From: Alphaproteobacteria bacterium UBA998
GTDB lineage: Bacteria > Pseudomonadota > Alphaproteobacteria > Rickettsiales > UBA998
DNA: 56,997 bases
Direction: 5' to 3'
NCBI GenBank assembly: GCA_002291925.1
Contig: DBAY01000068.1
Coordinates: 1-56,997 of the forward strand
Of the stretch, positions 27,028 through 36,389 are shown piece after piece. The notes beneath the pieces are model-generated. The model was not told the DNA's origin, made no database searches, and saw only the letters and a list, made by a program, of their open reading frames with translations. How positions within the stretch are numbered: position 1 is the first letter of the stretch; every line of letters begins with the position of its first letter. A program made the translations under genes and the position numbers.

Positions 27028-29253
27028 TCATCCAAACCTGTTCGAACGCGGGAAGCCCACCGGCGGAAGCTTGCCCTGGCTGGCGCGGTCGCCGAGCCAT
27101 GGGGTGATGTCCGCCTCGGTGCGCACACGGTCGCCAATCAGCCAGCTCAGCCCTTCCTCGCGCTTGAAGACCTTGGCGTCCGACATGCGGGCATCCTTCA
27201 GCTTCATCAGCTGTACACCCTGCCCTTTGTTCATGGTCGGCATCTGGAAGAGCGGAAAGGCCAGCAGCTTGCGGTTGGCGCCGATGACGGCCACCATGTC
27301 CTCGTCCTGCACCACGCGGCAGGCCACGGCGCGGCTGCCCTCGGGAAGCGAGAGAATCTGCTTGCCGTTTCGTGTGGACGCCACGACGCTGTCTTCCTCC
27401 ACGAGGAAGCCCTTGCCCTGATCGCTGGCGAGCAGCATTTTACGCCCGCCTTCGAACACGTGCATTTCTACAATGTCGTCCTCGTTGGGCAGGTCGATCA
27501 TCAGGCGCAGCGGCTCACCAAAGCCCTTGCCGCGCGGCAGGCGGTCGCCGGTGAGCGTATAGAAGCGGCCATTGCTGGCGAAGAATAGCACCTTGTCCGT
27601 GGTGCGCGCCTTGATCATGCAGGAAAGCTCGTCGCCTTCCTTGAACTTCAGATCGTCCATCGTGTCGAAATGGCCCTTGAAGGCACGAATCCAGCCCATC
27701 TTGGAATAGACGATGGTGATGGGCTCCTTTTCGATGAACGCCTCGATGGAGATTTCCACGGCGGCGGGCGCCTCGGTGAATTCCGTGCGGCGGCGGCCCA
27801 GTGCATCATCGGCGCCAAAACGCTTCTGCACATCCTTGATCTCGCCGCGGATCACCTTGCGGGCCTCCTTCTCGTCATCGAGAATCTTCTGCAGTTGCTC
27901 CTGCTCATCGAGCAGGCTCGCCTGCTCCTTCTTGATCTCGATCTCTTCCAGCTTGCGCAAGCTCCGCAGGCGCATGTTGAGGATGGCTTCCACCTGTCGG
28001 TCGGTGAGCTTCCATTTCTTCATCATCACCGGCTTGGGCTCGTCCTCCTCGCGGATGATGCGGATGACCTCGTCGATATTGAGGTAGGCCACGAGCAGGC
28101 CGCCCAGTACTTCCAGCCGGTCGGCAATTTTGGAGAGGCGGAAGCGCGAACGGCGGTAGAGCACCTCGAACCGGTGCTCAAGAAACGCTTCCAGAATCTG
28201 CTTCAGGTTCAGCACCTGCGGAATGCCCTTGGCAGTGAGCACGTTCAGGTTCACCCCGAAGCGGGTTTGAAGATCGGTCACCTTGAACAGCGACTCCATC
28301 AGCATGTCCGGATCAACGGTACGCGATTTCGGCTCCAGCACGACGCGGATGGTTTCCGCCGATTCATCGCGGATATTGCCGAGCAGCGGCAGCTTCTTGT
28401 TGCGGAACAACTCGGCGATCTGCTCGATCAAGCGCGATTTCGGCACCTGATACGGAATTTCCGTAATCACAATCTGGTAGAGCCCGTGGCTGAGATTCTC
28501 CTTCTCCCAGCGCGCGCGGACGCGGATACTGCCGCGGCCCGTCTCGTACGCGTTGCGGATGGCGGTGGAGGTCTCCGCGATGATGCCTCCGGTGGGGAAA
28601 TCCGGGCCGGGAATCACTGTCAGCAACTCCGCCACGCTGGCCGAGGGCTTCTTCAGCAGCATCAGCAGGCCTTCGCACAGCTCGCCGATATTGTGCGGCG
28701 GAATGCTCGTCGCCATGCCGACCGCGATGCCTTCCGAGCCGTTGGCCAGCAGGTTCGGTACGCTGGAAGGCAGCACGATCGGCTCCTGATCCTCACCGTC
28801 ATAAGTCGGGCGGAAATCCACCGTGTCGGACTCGATGCCTTCCAGCAGCGCCATCGCCATTTCGGTGAGGCGGGCCTCGGTGTAACGCATGGCCGCCGCG
28901 TTGTCGCCATCGACGGAGCCGAAATTGCCCTGCCCGTCCACCAGCGGGTAGCGCACCGCGAAGGTCTGGGCGAGGCGCACCAGCGTGTCATAGACCGCCA
29001 CATCGCCGTGCGGGTGGTATTTACCGATGACGTCCCCCACCACGCGGGCGCATTTCTTGTAGCCGGAATCCGGGTCGAGGCGCAGTTGCAGCATCGCGTA
29101 AAGCAGGCGGCGATGTACGGGCTTCAAGCCATCGCGCACATCCGGCAGCGAGCGGGCGGTGATGGTGGAAAGCGCATAGGCCAGGTAGCGCTCGGACAGC
29201 GCGTCCTTGAAGGGCACCGCCTTGATGGTTTCCTGCGTGGCGTCTTTTTTCAT
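27028..29253 (-). CDS. parC: DNA topoisomerase IV subunit A
   Basis: A 741-residue type IIA topoisomerase subunit that decatenates daughter chromosomes with ParE. The N-terminal breakage-reunion domain includes LPDVRDGLKPVHRRLLYAM, KYHPHGDVAVYDTLVRLAQT and the catalytic tyrosine in AAMRYTEARLTEMA. The C-terminus is a short beta-propeller without the GyrA box, which separates it from GyrA. In the quinolone region the usual serine is Val (HGDVAVYD). That may be natural variation, since other residues are common there in alphaproteobacteria. recO lies 99 bp upstream of recO's neighbour repeat on the same strand's other side: the next gene in the downstream-to-upstream order is recO at 29353, with a palindrome between them. 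Confidence 0.95.
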   Translation of the reverse strand: MKKDATQETIKAVPFKDALSERYLAYALSTITARSLPDVRDGLKPVHRRLLYAMLQLRLDPDSGYKKCARVVGDVIGKYHPHGDVAVYDTLVRLAQTFAVRYPLVDGQGNFGSVDGDNAAAMRYTEARLTEMAMALLEGIESDTVDFRPTYDGEDQEPIVLPSSVPNLLANGSEGIAVGMATSIPPHNIGELCEGLLMLLKKPSASVAELLTVIPGPDFPTGGIIAETSTAIRNAYETGRGSIRVRARWEKENLSHGLYQIVITEIPYQVPKSRLIEQIAELFRNKKLPLLGNIRDESAETIRVVLEPKSRTVDPDMLMESLFKVTDLQTRFGVNLNVLTAKGIPQVLNLKQILEAFLEHRFEVLYRRSRFRLSKIADRLEVLGGLLVAYLNIDEVIRIIREEDEPKPVMMKKWKLTDRQVEAILNMRLRSLRKLEEIEIKKEQASLLDEQEQLQKILDDEKEARKVIRGEIKDVQKRFGADDALGRRRTEFTEAPAAVEISIEAFIEKEPITIVYSKMGWIRAFKGHFDTMDDLKFKEGDELSCMIKARTTDKVLFFASNGRFYTLTGDRLPRGKGFGEPLRLMIDLPNEDDIVEMHVFEGGRKMLLASDQGKGFLVEEDSVVASTRNGKQILSLPEGSRAVACRVVQDEDMVAVIGANRKLLAFPLFQMPTMNKGQGVQLMKLKDARMSDAKVFKREEGLSWLIGDRVRTEADITPWLGDRASQGKLPPVGFPRSNRFG

Positions 29254-29276
29254 GCTTTTCTTTCTCTTTCTACTTT

Positions 29277-29344
29277 GTCACCCCGCACTCGTTGCGGGGT
29301 CTCCCTCCACTAACAAGGAGATGCCGCAACAAGTGCGGCATGAC
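29277..29344. repeat. GTCACCCCGC-type palindromic repeat between recO and parC
   Basis: The left hairpin CCCCGCACTCGTTGCGGGG and the right hairpin TGCCGCAACAAGTGCGGCA are held by outer GTCA/TGAC ends and by GTCTCC/GGAGAT. It lies in the 99 bp between two genes on the minus strand (recO upstream, parC downstream). Confidence 0.8.
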
Positions 29345-29352
29345 AACCTTTC

Positions 29353-30099
29353 TCACGCCGCCACCGGGGCGGGAATCTGGTCGATCAGCCGTTGCCGCAC
29401 CTGCGGCATCTTTTTGCTCAGCGGGGCCAGCATCCAGTGCTCCAGAAAATAGCCGGTCATCCGCAAAGCGTCAAGGATTTCTGCGGGTTGCACGCGATCA
29501 AACGGCAGCTCGTCGGAGGTCAGGAAGGCGGGCAGCGGCAGCATCTTTTCCCTGTACGCCGCCCCCGCTTCCGCACTCACCGCGCGACCGGACTTGGGCG
29601 AGACGTAACAGAGGTTCTCCCGGCTTCCCGTCGCGGCGCACTGGCTGAGATCCAGGCCGAAACCGGCATCCTGCAGCAGGAAGAGTTCAAAATGCGCGTA
29701 ATCCGCCAGCCAGTCATCCTTGCTGCTATGGGCGAGATGCTCCAGCACGTGCTTGGCGTAATCATAGAGGCGCGGGTGCGGGTCTTGCTCCAGCACGGCC
29801 AGTTGCAGCAAACTGCTGACCGCCCCGATGCCGGAAAGCGCCAGTGGGCTGGCCATCGCGGCGGCGGCGACAGGAAGCAGTAACTCCGCCTGTACATTAC
29901 CCATGTGTTCTGACAGGCGTGCCGACCAACGGGCACGGACGATGTTACCGGGCTGGTAGATCCCGCGCTGCCGCCGACCAATGCCCCCATGCGCGATGGA
30001 GCGCACCAGCCCGTGAGAGCGCGAGAACAGCGTCACGATGGCGGCCGTTTCCGAGTATTTCCCGACGGCCAGAATCAGACCTTCATCTTCCCAGTGCAT
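29353..30099 (-). CDS. recO: DNA repair protein RecO
   Basis: A 248-residue protein starting MHWEDEGLILAVGKYSETAA, with the N-terminal OB fold typical of RecO (SETAAIVTLFSRSHGLVRSI, GGIGRRQRGIYQPGNIVRAR) and a helical C-terminal domain. RecO loads RecA on SSB-coated gaps with RecR and anneals strands. The zinc cysteines of some RecOs are not evident; single cysteines occur near residues 158 and 168 (SQCAATGSRENLCYV). It is flanked on both sides by palindromic repeats. Confidence 0.88.
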   Translation of the reverse strand: MHWEDEGLILAVGKYSETAAIVTLFSRSHGLVRSIAHGGIGRRQRGIYQPGNIVRARWSARLSEHMGNVQAELLLPVAAAAMASPLALSGIGAVSSLLQLAVLEQDPHPRLYDYAKHVLEHLAHSSKDDWLADYAHFELFLLQDAGFGLDLSQCAATGSRENLCYVSPKSGRAVSAEAGAAYREKMLPLPAFLTSDELPFDRVQPAEILDALRMTGYFLEHWMLAPLSKKMPQVRQRLIDQIPAPVAA

Positions 30100-30140
30100 C
30101 TCTCATAGATAGTGAAAAAAGCGCGGAATTTCTACCTTTA

Positions 30141-30225
30141 TCATCCTGCGAGCCTGAAAGGCTACGTAGGATCTCCTTCGTATCGCAGGGAGATTCCGGG
30201 CACGCTTACGCATCCCGGAATGACG
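30141..30225 (+). repeat. Asymmetric palindromic repeat, copy 2
   Basis: The left half TCATCCTGCGAGCCTGAAAG folds on GGCTACGTAGGAT. The right half runs from GAGATTCCGGGCACGC to CATCCCGGAATGACGG. It shares sequence along its length with 16270-16353. It fills the gap between pepF and recO, both on the minus strand. Confidence 0.8.
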
Positions 30226-30230
30226 GGATA

Positions 30231-32012
30231 CTACGCCATGGCTTCCAGCTGGTCGATATAGCCGGAGATGATGTCCAGCCCTTCCTGCCAGAAGGCGGGC
30301 TTGGAGATGTCGATGCCGAACGGCCCGAGCAGCTCTTTGTGACGCAGCGTGCCCCCGGCGCGCAGCATGTCGAGGTATTTCTTCTCGAACGCCTTGCCTT
30401 TGCCGGCCGCGGCTTCCTTCTGGTAAATGCTGTAAAGCGAATTCACCAGGCAATCGCCAAACGCATAGGCGTAGACGTAGAACGGCGAATGGATGAAGTG
30501 CGGAATGTAGGTCCAGTAATAGCCATACTCCGGCGCGAATTTGAGGGCCGGGCCAAGGCTTTCCTTCTGGATATCGAGCCAGATTTCGCCGATGCGCTCG
30601 ACGGTCAGCTCACCCTGCTTGCGCTCATCATGCAGACGGCGCTCGAACTCGCAGAACGCAATCTGGCGCACCACGGTGTTGAGCATGTCCTCCACCTTGG
30701 AGGCGATCAGCACCTTGCGGCGGGACTCCTTCTTCTCGCGGCGGAGGATTTCCTGGAACACCAGCTGCTCACCGAAGACGGACGCGGTTTCCGCCAATGT
30801 CAGCGGGGTGTCGGCCATCAGCGCGCCTTGCTTGGCGGAGAGCACCTGATGCACGCCGTGGCCCAGCTCATGCGCCAGCGTCATCACGTCGCGCGTCTTG
30901 CCCTGATAGTTCACCAGCAGGTAGGGATGCGCCGAGGGGACGGTCGGGTGGGCAAATGCACCGGGTGACTTGCCGGGTCGCACAGGCACGTCGATCCAGT
31001 TCTTGTCGAAGAAATCGCTGCCCAGCTTGGCGAGCTCCGGCGAGAAGGCTGCATAGGACTCCAGCACGATGCTGCGCGCATCGGCCCATTTGTAGGTGGT
31101 CTCGTCCTTGCCCGGCAGCGGGGCGTTGCGGTTCCAGTAATCCAGTTTCTTCTGGCCGAACCAGCTGGCCTTCAGTGCGTAATAGCGGTGCGAGAGGCGC
31201 GGATAGTTTCTCTGCACCGTGCCGATCAGGGCGTCGACGACTTTGTCCTCAACCTGATTGCTTACGTTGCGCGAGGAGATGGGCTGGGCGAAGCCGCGCC
31301 AGCGATCCTCGATGTCCTTGTCCTTAGCGAGCGTGTTGGTGATGAGCGCGAAGACATGCGCGTTCTCGCCAAATACCTTGCCAATGGTCTTGGCGGCAGC
31401 CTTGCGCACTTCCGGCTTCGGCGAGGAGAGCTGATGCAGCGCTTCCGCAGAGGAAAGCTTCTTGCCGTTCATCGGGAATTCCAGCTTGGCAATGGTCTCG
31501 TCAAACAGGCGCGACCAGGCGGAGCGGCCAGTGACGTGCTTGTCATGGAGCATCTGCTCCAGCTCGTCGGAGAGCTGGAACTTGCGATACGCGCGCACCT
31601 CGCGCACCCACGGCCAGTAATGCGCCAGCTCTTTCGACGCGGCGAGCATCTCCTGCAGTTTCTTCTCATTCAGCTTATTGATCTCGAGCGAGAAGAACAG
31701 CGTGTGGGAGGAAATATCGGTCAGCGCTTCGCTGGTGTTCTGGTAGAACCGCGCGATGGCCGGGTCCATCATGTTGGCGGCGTAGACCAGCTGCGCGTAG
31801 CTGCCGAGCTTGCCCAGCAGATCGCTGAGCTTCTCATAGGCCGCAATGGCCGCGCCAAGCTCCTTCGCGCCGAGCGCCTTGACCTTGCCTTTATATTTTT
31901 TCTCGAAATCGAGGGCCTGCTTGCGGGCTTTCTCCAGATCACCCGTGACGGATGTGTCTTCGATGCTGGCATAGAGATCGCTTAAGTCCCATGCCGGTAG
32001 GGCCTCCGCCAT
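30231..32012 (-). CDS. pepF: M3 family oligoendopeptidase F
   Basis: A 593-residue zinc metallopeptidase that degrades short peptides in the cytosol. The zinc motif is HELGH in VMTLAHELGHGVHQVLSAKQ. The third ligand region is LAETASVFGEQLVF, about 25 residues on, as in the M3B (PepF) subfamily. The N-terminal helical domain (WDLSDLYASIEDTSVTGDLE) and the GYYWTYIPHFIHSPFYVYAY segment near the C-terminus are also typical. It is 11 bp downstream of the envelope protein gene. No signal peptide. Confidence 0.93.
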   Translation of the reverse strand: MAEALPAWDLSDLYASIEDTSVTGDLEKARKQALDFEKKYKGKVKALGAKELGAAIAAYEKLSDLLGKLGSYAQLVYAANMMDPAIARFYQNTSEALTDISSHTLFFSLEINKLNEKKLQEMLAASKELAHYWPWVREVRAYRKFQLSDELEQMLHDKHVTGRSAWSRLFDETIAKLEFPMNGKKLSSAEALHQLSSPKPEVRKAAAKTIGKVFGENAHVFALITNTLAKDKDIEDRWRGFAQPISSRNVSNQVEDKVVDALIGTVQRNYPRLSHRYYALKASWFGQKKLDYWNRNAPLPGKDETTYKWADARSIVLESYAAFSPELAKLGSDFFDKNWIDVPVRPGKSPGAFAHPTVPSAHPYLLVNYQGKTRDVMTLAHELGHGVHQVLSAKQGALMADTPLTLAETASVFGEQLVFQEILRREKKESRRKVLIASKVEDMLNTVVRQIAFCEFERRLHDERKQGELTVERIGEIWLDIQKESLGPALKFAPEYGYYWTYIPHFIHSPFYVYAYAFGDCLVNSLYSIYQKEAAAGKGKAFEKKYLDMLRAGGTLRHKELLGPFGIDISKPAFWQEGLDIISGYIDQLEAMA

Positions 32013-32023
32013 ACGTTGTATCC

Positions 32024-33544
32024 TTATTCCGGTTTGGTGGCTCCGGCCTCCGCTGGAGCATTGCTTCCCGGTTCATCAGCCGACGGCATGTCAGCGGTCG
32101 GCTTCTTCATCGGGTCACCTGCCTCATCTGGGGTAGTAGCAGGTGAATTTTCAATTGGCGTTTCCGTGGCGGGTGCCGCCGGCGCCGCTTCCGGAGCCTT
32201 CGCATCCGGCGCCGCATCGGCAGGTGCCTCAACAGGCGCAGCCGTCTGGCCATCCGTGGGGGCCGGAGTTTGCGGGCTACCCAGAGGCAGCTCCGGCGCG
32301 GATTGCTGAATCAGCTGCGACAGCAGCACGGCCGTGAATTCTTCAAACGTCAGGCTGCCCACATAGAACGGACCGTTCTGCTCGCGCTTGAGCGGGATGG
32401 TGATGGGCGAATCGTCGCCTTTCCACTCCGGCGTCACGCGCGTCAGCATCGTGGTGACGATGTCCTTGGGCATGTTGGAGAGGTAGCCGGTTTTGGAAAT
32501 CGCCTCGAGCAGCTGCACCGGGTGCTCGATCTGCACCGTGGCATTGCCAAACGGCATGATCTCGTTCTGCAACTGACGCAGGCGGGCCTTCGCCAGCATC
32601 TTGCCAGAGGAGGATTCGATCAGCAGCTTCTCCAGCGTGATGTTGCGGTCACGGCCGAGCGAGAGGTTCAGCGGCTCGCCATTGACCAGCGCCGGCTCCT
32701 CATATTCCACATCCAGGCTGGCGTTCAGCGCGCCGAGCGGCTCCAGTGGGCCGTTGGTGGTGAGGCCGTTCACGCCGATTTCGTAATGGGTCAGCAACGC
32801 GCCGTTCTGGCTGGCGGTTTCCATCGTGCTGTCAAAAGCAGCGACGGCGAGGGTGCGATCGTTGCGCTTGATGCCAAGCGATTTCAGCTGCGCCTCCTGA
32901 CGGTAAGTGCCCATCGTGCGGTCCACCATGCCGTAGATTTTCGAATCTTTGCCGAAGGTGATGTCGGTGGTGGAAATCACGGCGTCGGACTGACGGCCGA
33001 GGCGTTCCATGGAAAGATGCGGCGGCGTCAGCAGCGTATAAGCCAGGCCGCTGCCCGTCTTGTTGGAGTAATCCTCCACCACCATCTCGATCGGCTCACC
33101 GGCCACAATGCGGGTGCGGCCTTCCGGCGTGGTGTAGAGGAGCGGCTCGGTGAAGATGACGCTCAAGCCACCGCCCAGCATGTCCGGGTCGAGGTAGAGT
33201 ACGTCGGTGGAAAGGCTGCGCACTTTGTCAGCGGCTTCCGAATCCGACGGGGCAGCGGTCAGCACGGCTTTTTTCACCGCAGCTTTCTTGGAGAACAGGC
33301 TGCCTTCGATCTCGATGGCATCATAATGCAGCGTCAACACATAGCCCTGCTCGGAAGCCATCTGCGAGGCGGTCTTCACCCACTCAGCGAGGCGTTTTTC
33401 CGCCAGCTTCTTGTCAATGCCCGAATGGGAGGCAAAGAAGCCGATGAGCACCAGCACCACCAGCCCCGCCACGAAGACGGCGATGCCGCTGCCCGCCGCG
33501 CGGCGCTTGAGGCGGGATTCGGAGGTGGGGGCAGAGTCGGGCAT
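32024..33544 (-). CDS. Unknown membrane-anchored envelope protein (DUF945/DUF2125-like plan)
   Basis: A 506-residue protein with one N-terminal membrane helix (GIAVFVAGLVVLVLIGFFAS, about residues 19-39), a large beta-rich region exposed to the periplasm, and a Pro/Ala-rich disordered tail from about residue 400. The segment EQGYVLTLHYDAIEIEGSLF recalls periplasmic proteins of the DUF945/DUF2125 type, but I cannot assign a family firmly. It lies between fdx and pepF on the same strand with gaps of 25 and 11 bp, so it may belong to the tail of the isc transcript. The function is unknown. Confidence 0.7.
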   Translation of the reverse strand: MPDSAPTSESRLKRRAAGSGIAVFVAGLVVLVLIGFFASHSGIDKKLAEKRLAEWVKTASQMASEQGYVLTLHYDAIEIEGSLFSKKAAVKKAVLTAAPSDSEAADKVRSLSTDVLYLDPDMLGGGLSVIFTEPLLYTTPEGRTRIVAGEPIEMVVEDYSNKTGSGLAYTLLTPPHLSMERLGRQSDAVISTTDITFGKDSKIYGMVDRTMGTYRQEAQLKSLGIKRNDRTLAVAAFDSTMETASQNGALLTHYEIGVNGLTTNGPLEPLGALNASLDVEYEEPALVNGEPLNLSLGRDRNITLEKLLIESSSGKMLAKARLRQLQNEIMPFGNATVQIEHPVQLLEAISKTGYLSNMPKDIVTTMLTRVTPEWKGDDSPITIPLKREQNGPFYVGSLTFEEFTAVLLSQLIQQSAPELPLGSPQTPAPTDGQTAAPVEAPADAAPDAKAPEAAPAAPATETPIENSPATTPDEAGDPMKKPTADMPSADEPGSNAPAEAGATKPE

Positions 33545-33569
33545 GGAAGTCTCGCTAGAGGGTTGGGGT

Positions 33570-33908
33570 TCAGCCTTTGTCGACCATCATGTTGCGCGTG
33601 GCGGAGGGCAGCGACACTTTCAGCCCATCCAGTTCATCGCTCATGATAATCTGGCATCCAAGTCGGGAAGTATGGGTAAGCCCGAATGCGAGGTCAAGCA
33701 TATCCTCCTCATCTTCCGAGGCTTCCCGCAACATATCGAAATACTGTGGGTCAACGATGACATGGCAGGTGGAACAAGCGAGCGAACCCTCGCAGGCACC
33801 TTCCAGCGGAATTTCGTTCTTGTGGGCAATCTCCAGCACGGAAATGCCGTTGGGCGCCTCCACCACCTGCTCGCGGCCGTCGGGGTGAACAAAGGTCATT
33901 TTGGGCAT
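33570..33908 (-). CDS. fdx: [2Fe-2S] ferredoxin, Isc type
   Basis: A 112-residue adrenodoxin-type ferredoxin starting MPKMTFVHPDGREQVVEAPN. The cluster cysteines follow C-x5-C-x2-C in ACEGSLACSTCHVIVD, with the fourth in SRLGCQIIM. Isc ferredoxin supplies electrons for cluster assembly on IscU. The ATG at 33908 is preceded by AAGGAGAG at good spacing. It is the last canonical gene of the isc operon, 59 bp after hscA. Confidence 0.94.
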   Translation of the reverse strand: MPKMTFVHPDGREQVVEAPNGISVLEIAHKNEIPLEGACEGSLACSTCHVIVDPQYFDMLREASEDEEDMLDLAFGLTHTSRLGCQIIMSDELDGLKVSLPSATRNMMVDKG

Positions 33909-33967
33909 AAAGGCTCTCCTTATCATTTAACCTCGTCACCGCGCGCGCAGCGACGGATGACGGCTAG

Positions 33968-35758
33968 TTAATTAATATTCTCAATCCGCGTTCCTTTTAG
34001 GGCCACGCTGATGGCTCTGTCCATCCGTTTCTGCGCGAAGGGGGCGGTCGCATGTTTCAGATGCATTACAGCGCCGTCTATAGCGTCACGGTCCTCGCCT
34101 TTGATGGCGTCTTCCAGCGAGGCCAGCTCCGCCTCCAGATACGCACGCTCCTTCGCCTCCAGCAGCTCGCCATCGGCGCTGAGAGCGGCGCGCAGATCGA
34201 TGGCAAAGCGCGAAGCCTCCACCCGCGCTTCCGCCAGCAGGCGCGCGGTGATGTCGGCGCGGGCATTCTGGAAACTGTCGAGAATCATCTGCTCGATCTG
34301 CTCAATCGGCAGGCCATAAGAGGGCTTCACCGCCACCTCCTGCCGGGTGCCCGTGGTGGTTTCCTCGGCGGTGACCGTGAGCAGCCCGTCCGCATCCACC
34401 TGGAAGGTGATGCAGATGCGCGCCGCGCCCGCCGCCATCGGCGGAATGCCTGTCAGCTCGAAACGCGCGAGTGAACGGCATTGGCTCGCCATCTCGCGCT
34501 CGCCCTGCACGACATGGATCATCATGCCCGTCTGGCCGTCCTGATAGGTGGTGAATTCCTGGGCCACCGTGGCGGGAATGGGCGAGTTACGATGCAGGAG
34601 TTTCTCCACCAGATCGCCCATCGTCTCCAGCCCGAGCGAAAGCGGGATGACGTCGAGTAGCAGATTATCCCCGCCCTGTGTGAGTTGATGCGCCTGCACT
34701 GCCGCGCCGTACGCCACCACGCGGTCAGGGTCGAGATCGGCAAGCGGCGTCTGGCCGAAGAAACGCGCCACCGCCTCGCGCACCGCAGGCATGCGCGTAG
34801 AGCCGCCCACCAGCACCACGCCGTGCAGATCAGTGGGGGTGAGTTCCGCGTCCGCCATCGCCTGCGCGCAGATGGTGAGCGTGCGCTCGATGAAAGGCTG
34901 GGCAAGGGTGGCGAGGTCGGCGCGGCTGAGTCCCGCTTCCTGCTCCTGCTCACTCAACGTTTCCTTGATACGACGCGCTTCGGCGAGCTGGGCGGGTGTC
35001 GGCTCGGTGCCGCCGCAGAGTTTCAGCGCCATTGCGCGGTCGATATCATCCCCGCCGAGGGCCGTGTCGCCCGCCGTGGCCAACACCTGAAACACGCCTT
35101 TTTCCAAATTGAGTAGCGAAATATCGAACGTGCCGCCGCCCAGATCATAGATGGCGTACACCCCTTCCCGGCCTTCATCCAGCCCGTAGGCCACCGCCGC
35201 AGCCGTCGGCTCGTTGATAAGCCGCATCACTTCCAGCCCGGCGAGGCGCGCGGCGTCCTTGGTCGCAAGGCGCGCGGCGTCGTCAAAATAGGCGGGCACC
35301 GTGATGACCGCTTTGGCCACCGGGCGGCCGAGTGCGTCCTCGGCCATCGCTTTCAGGTGGCGGAGAATATCGGCGGAGATTTCCATCGGCGTGCGGGCAC
35401 GGCCACCAAGCGTGAGCGTGGGCACCTCCGTGCCAGAGGATTGCAGCCGGGCGGCCAGCGGCGGTGCAATGCGCGCCACTTCGGCAGAGGCCCGGCCCAT
35501 CAGCCGCTTAATGGACGCCACGGATTCCGCATCGCCCGCGTGCAGTTTTTCACGTGCGGCATGCCCCACGTACATGTGCTCGCCGTAGGAGACGACGGAG
35601 GGAATCACTGAGCGGCCCTGCGCATCCTCGATGGCAATGGGCTCGCCATCCTTCAGGATAGCGATGACGGAGTGCGTGGTGCCGAGATCGATGCCCACCG
35701 CCGCGCCGTGGTCGTGTGGCGCGGGCGTCTGGCCGGGTTCATGGATTTGCAGCAGCAT
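33968..35758 (-). CDS. hscA: Fe-S cluster assembly chaperone HscA (Hsp70 family)
   Basis: A 596-residue specialised Hsp70 that releases clusters from IscU. The ATPase signatures are GIDLGTTHSVIAI, AIYDLGGGTFDISLLNLEKG and VVLVGGSTRMPAVREAV. A substrate-binding domain follows (DVIPLSLGLETMGDLVEKLL). It lacks the long acidic C-terminal tail of DnaK. It is located between hscB and fdx. A 107-bp inverted-repeat element separates it from hscB. Confidence 0.95.
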   Translation of the reverse strand: MLLQIHEPGQTPAPHDHGAAVGIDLGTTHSVIAILKDGEPIAIEDAQGRSVIPSVVSYGEHMYVGHAAREKLHAGDAESVASIKRLMGRASAEVARIAPPLAARLQSSGTEVPTLTLGGRARTPMEISADILRHLKAMAEDALGRPVAKAVITVPAYFDDAARLATKDAARLAGLEVMRLINEPTAAAVAYGLDEGREGVYAIYDLGGGTFDISLLNLEKGVFQVLATAGDTALGGDDIDRAMALKLCGGTEPTPAQLAEARRIKETLSEQEQEAGLSRADLATLAQPFIERTLTICAQAMADAELTPTDLHGVVLVGGSTRMPAVREAVARFFGQTPLADLDPDRVVAYGAAVQAHQLTQGGDNLLLDVIPLSLGLETMGDLVEKLLHRNSPIPATVAQEFTTYQDGQTGMMIHVVQGEREMASQCRSLARFELTGIPPMAAGAARICITFQVDADGLLTVTAEETTTGTRQEVAVKPSYGLPIEQIEQMILDSFQNARADITARLLAEARVEASRFAIDLRAALSADGELLEAKERAYLEAELASLEDAIKGEDRDAIDGAVMHLKHATAPFAQKRMDRAISVALKGTRIENIN

Positions 35759-35762
35759 GTCA

Positions 35763-35869
35763 GGTATTAGGTTTTAGGTGTTAGGTTTTAGTAGGGCAAA
35801 GGCGTGAGAGGCCATCGTCTGAATGTCGTTTCTCATAACGCTAAAACCTGAAACCTAAAAGCTAAAACC
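35763..35869. repeat. TTTTAG inverted-repeat element between hscB and hscA
   Basis: Two 30-bp inverted repeats (35763-35792 and 35840-35869) agree at about 24 of 30 positions. They match the pair at 16240-16269/16546-16575: the complement of the right arm starts GGTTTTAGCTTTTAGGTTTC. Only 47 bp of unrelated sequence lies between them. The TAG stop codon of hscB is inside the right arm, and the left arm starts 4 bp from the hscA ATG. Confidence 0.8.
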
Positions 35870-36389
35870 CACTCTCAGCCTTCCCGTTCTGAAGCAGGGC
35901 CCCGCGCACCGCATTAATTTCCTTGAAAAACTTCACAAGGAACCGCCAGCGGATGAGCGCTTGCGCCGCCTGCGGGAATTCGCGCGCCTCGTAATGGCGC
36001 AGAAACGCCGCAATCGCCTCGTTGCGAGCGGCACGGGCCTCCTGATCGAGCGCGTCGATTTCCGCCACGCCGGACGCATCCGAGAGCCGCTCGCGCATAT
36101 CCATCGATTCCATGAGCAGGACGGAGGAAGGCTTCACCTCGTCACCCTGGCTGCCCACGCGCAGCCCTTCCAGCGCCAGCAGATGCTCGGCGCGCTTCAG
36201 TGGATCGCGCAATACGCGGTAGACCTCGTTCAAATCCGCCGACGCCTGCAGCGCCGCCATGCGCCGTGCCTCGTCGGTCTGCTTGTCCGGATGCGCCGCC
36301 CGCTGCGCAGCGAGGTAGGCCTGATGCACCGCCTTTTCGTCCAGCGCATAGGCGCGCGGGAAGCCGAGCAGGGCGAAATAATCGATCAT
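35862..36389 (-). CDS. hscB: Fe-S co-chaperone HscB (J-domain protein)
   Basis: A 175-residue J-protein that delivers IscU to HscA. It starts MIDYFALLGFPRAYALDEKA, has the HPD motif in AAQRAAHPDKQTDEARRMAA and a C-terminal helical IscU-binding domain (VLLMESMDMRERLSDASGVA, FLVKFFKEINAVRGALL). Its ATG overlaps the TGA of the upstream alginate lyase gene (ATGA). The last codon and TAG stop fall inside a 30-bp repeat arm. Confidence 0.93.
   Translation of the reverse strand: MIDYFALLGFPRAYALDEKAVHQAYLAAQRAAHPDKQTDEARRMAALQASADLNEVYRVLRDPLKRAEHLLALEGLRVGSQGDEVKPSSVLLMESMDMRERLSDASGVAEIDALDQEARAARNEAIAAFLRHYEAREFPQAAQALIRWRFLVKFFKEINAVRGALLQNGKAESGF

Noticed and set aside
27028..29253. Val at the quinolone-resistance serine of ParC as a resistance mutation
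   Set aside because: Non-serine residues occur naturally at this site in alphaproteobacteria, so acquired resistance cannot be inferred.
27670..29313. A long open frame of 547 codons on the plus strand opposite parC, and similar long frames opposite glnE and the kinase-like gene
   Set aside because: They are His/Arg/Leu-rich with no family features, and lie exactly over well-recognised genes. High GC makes such antisense frames common.
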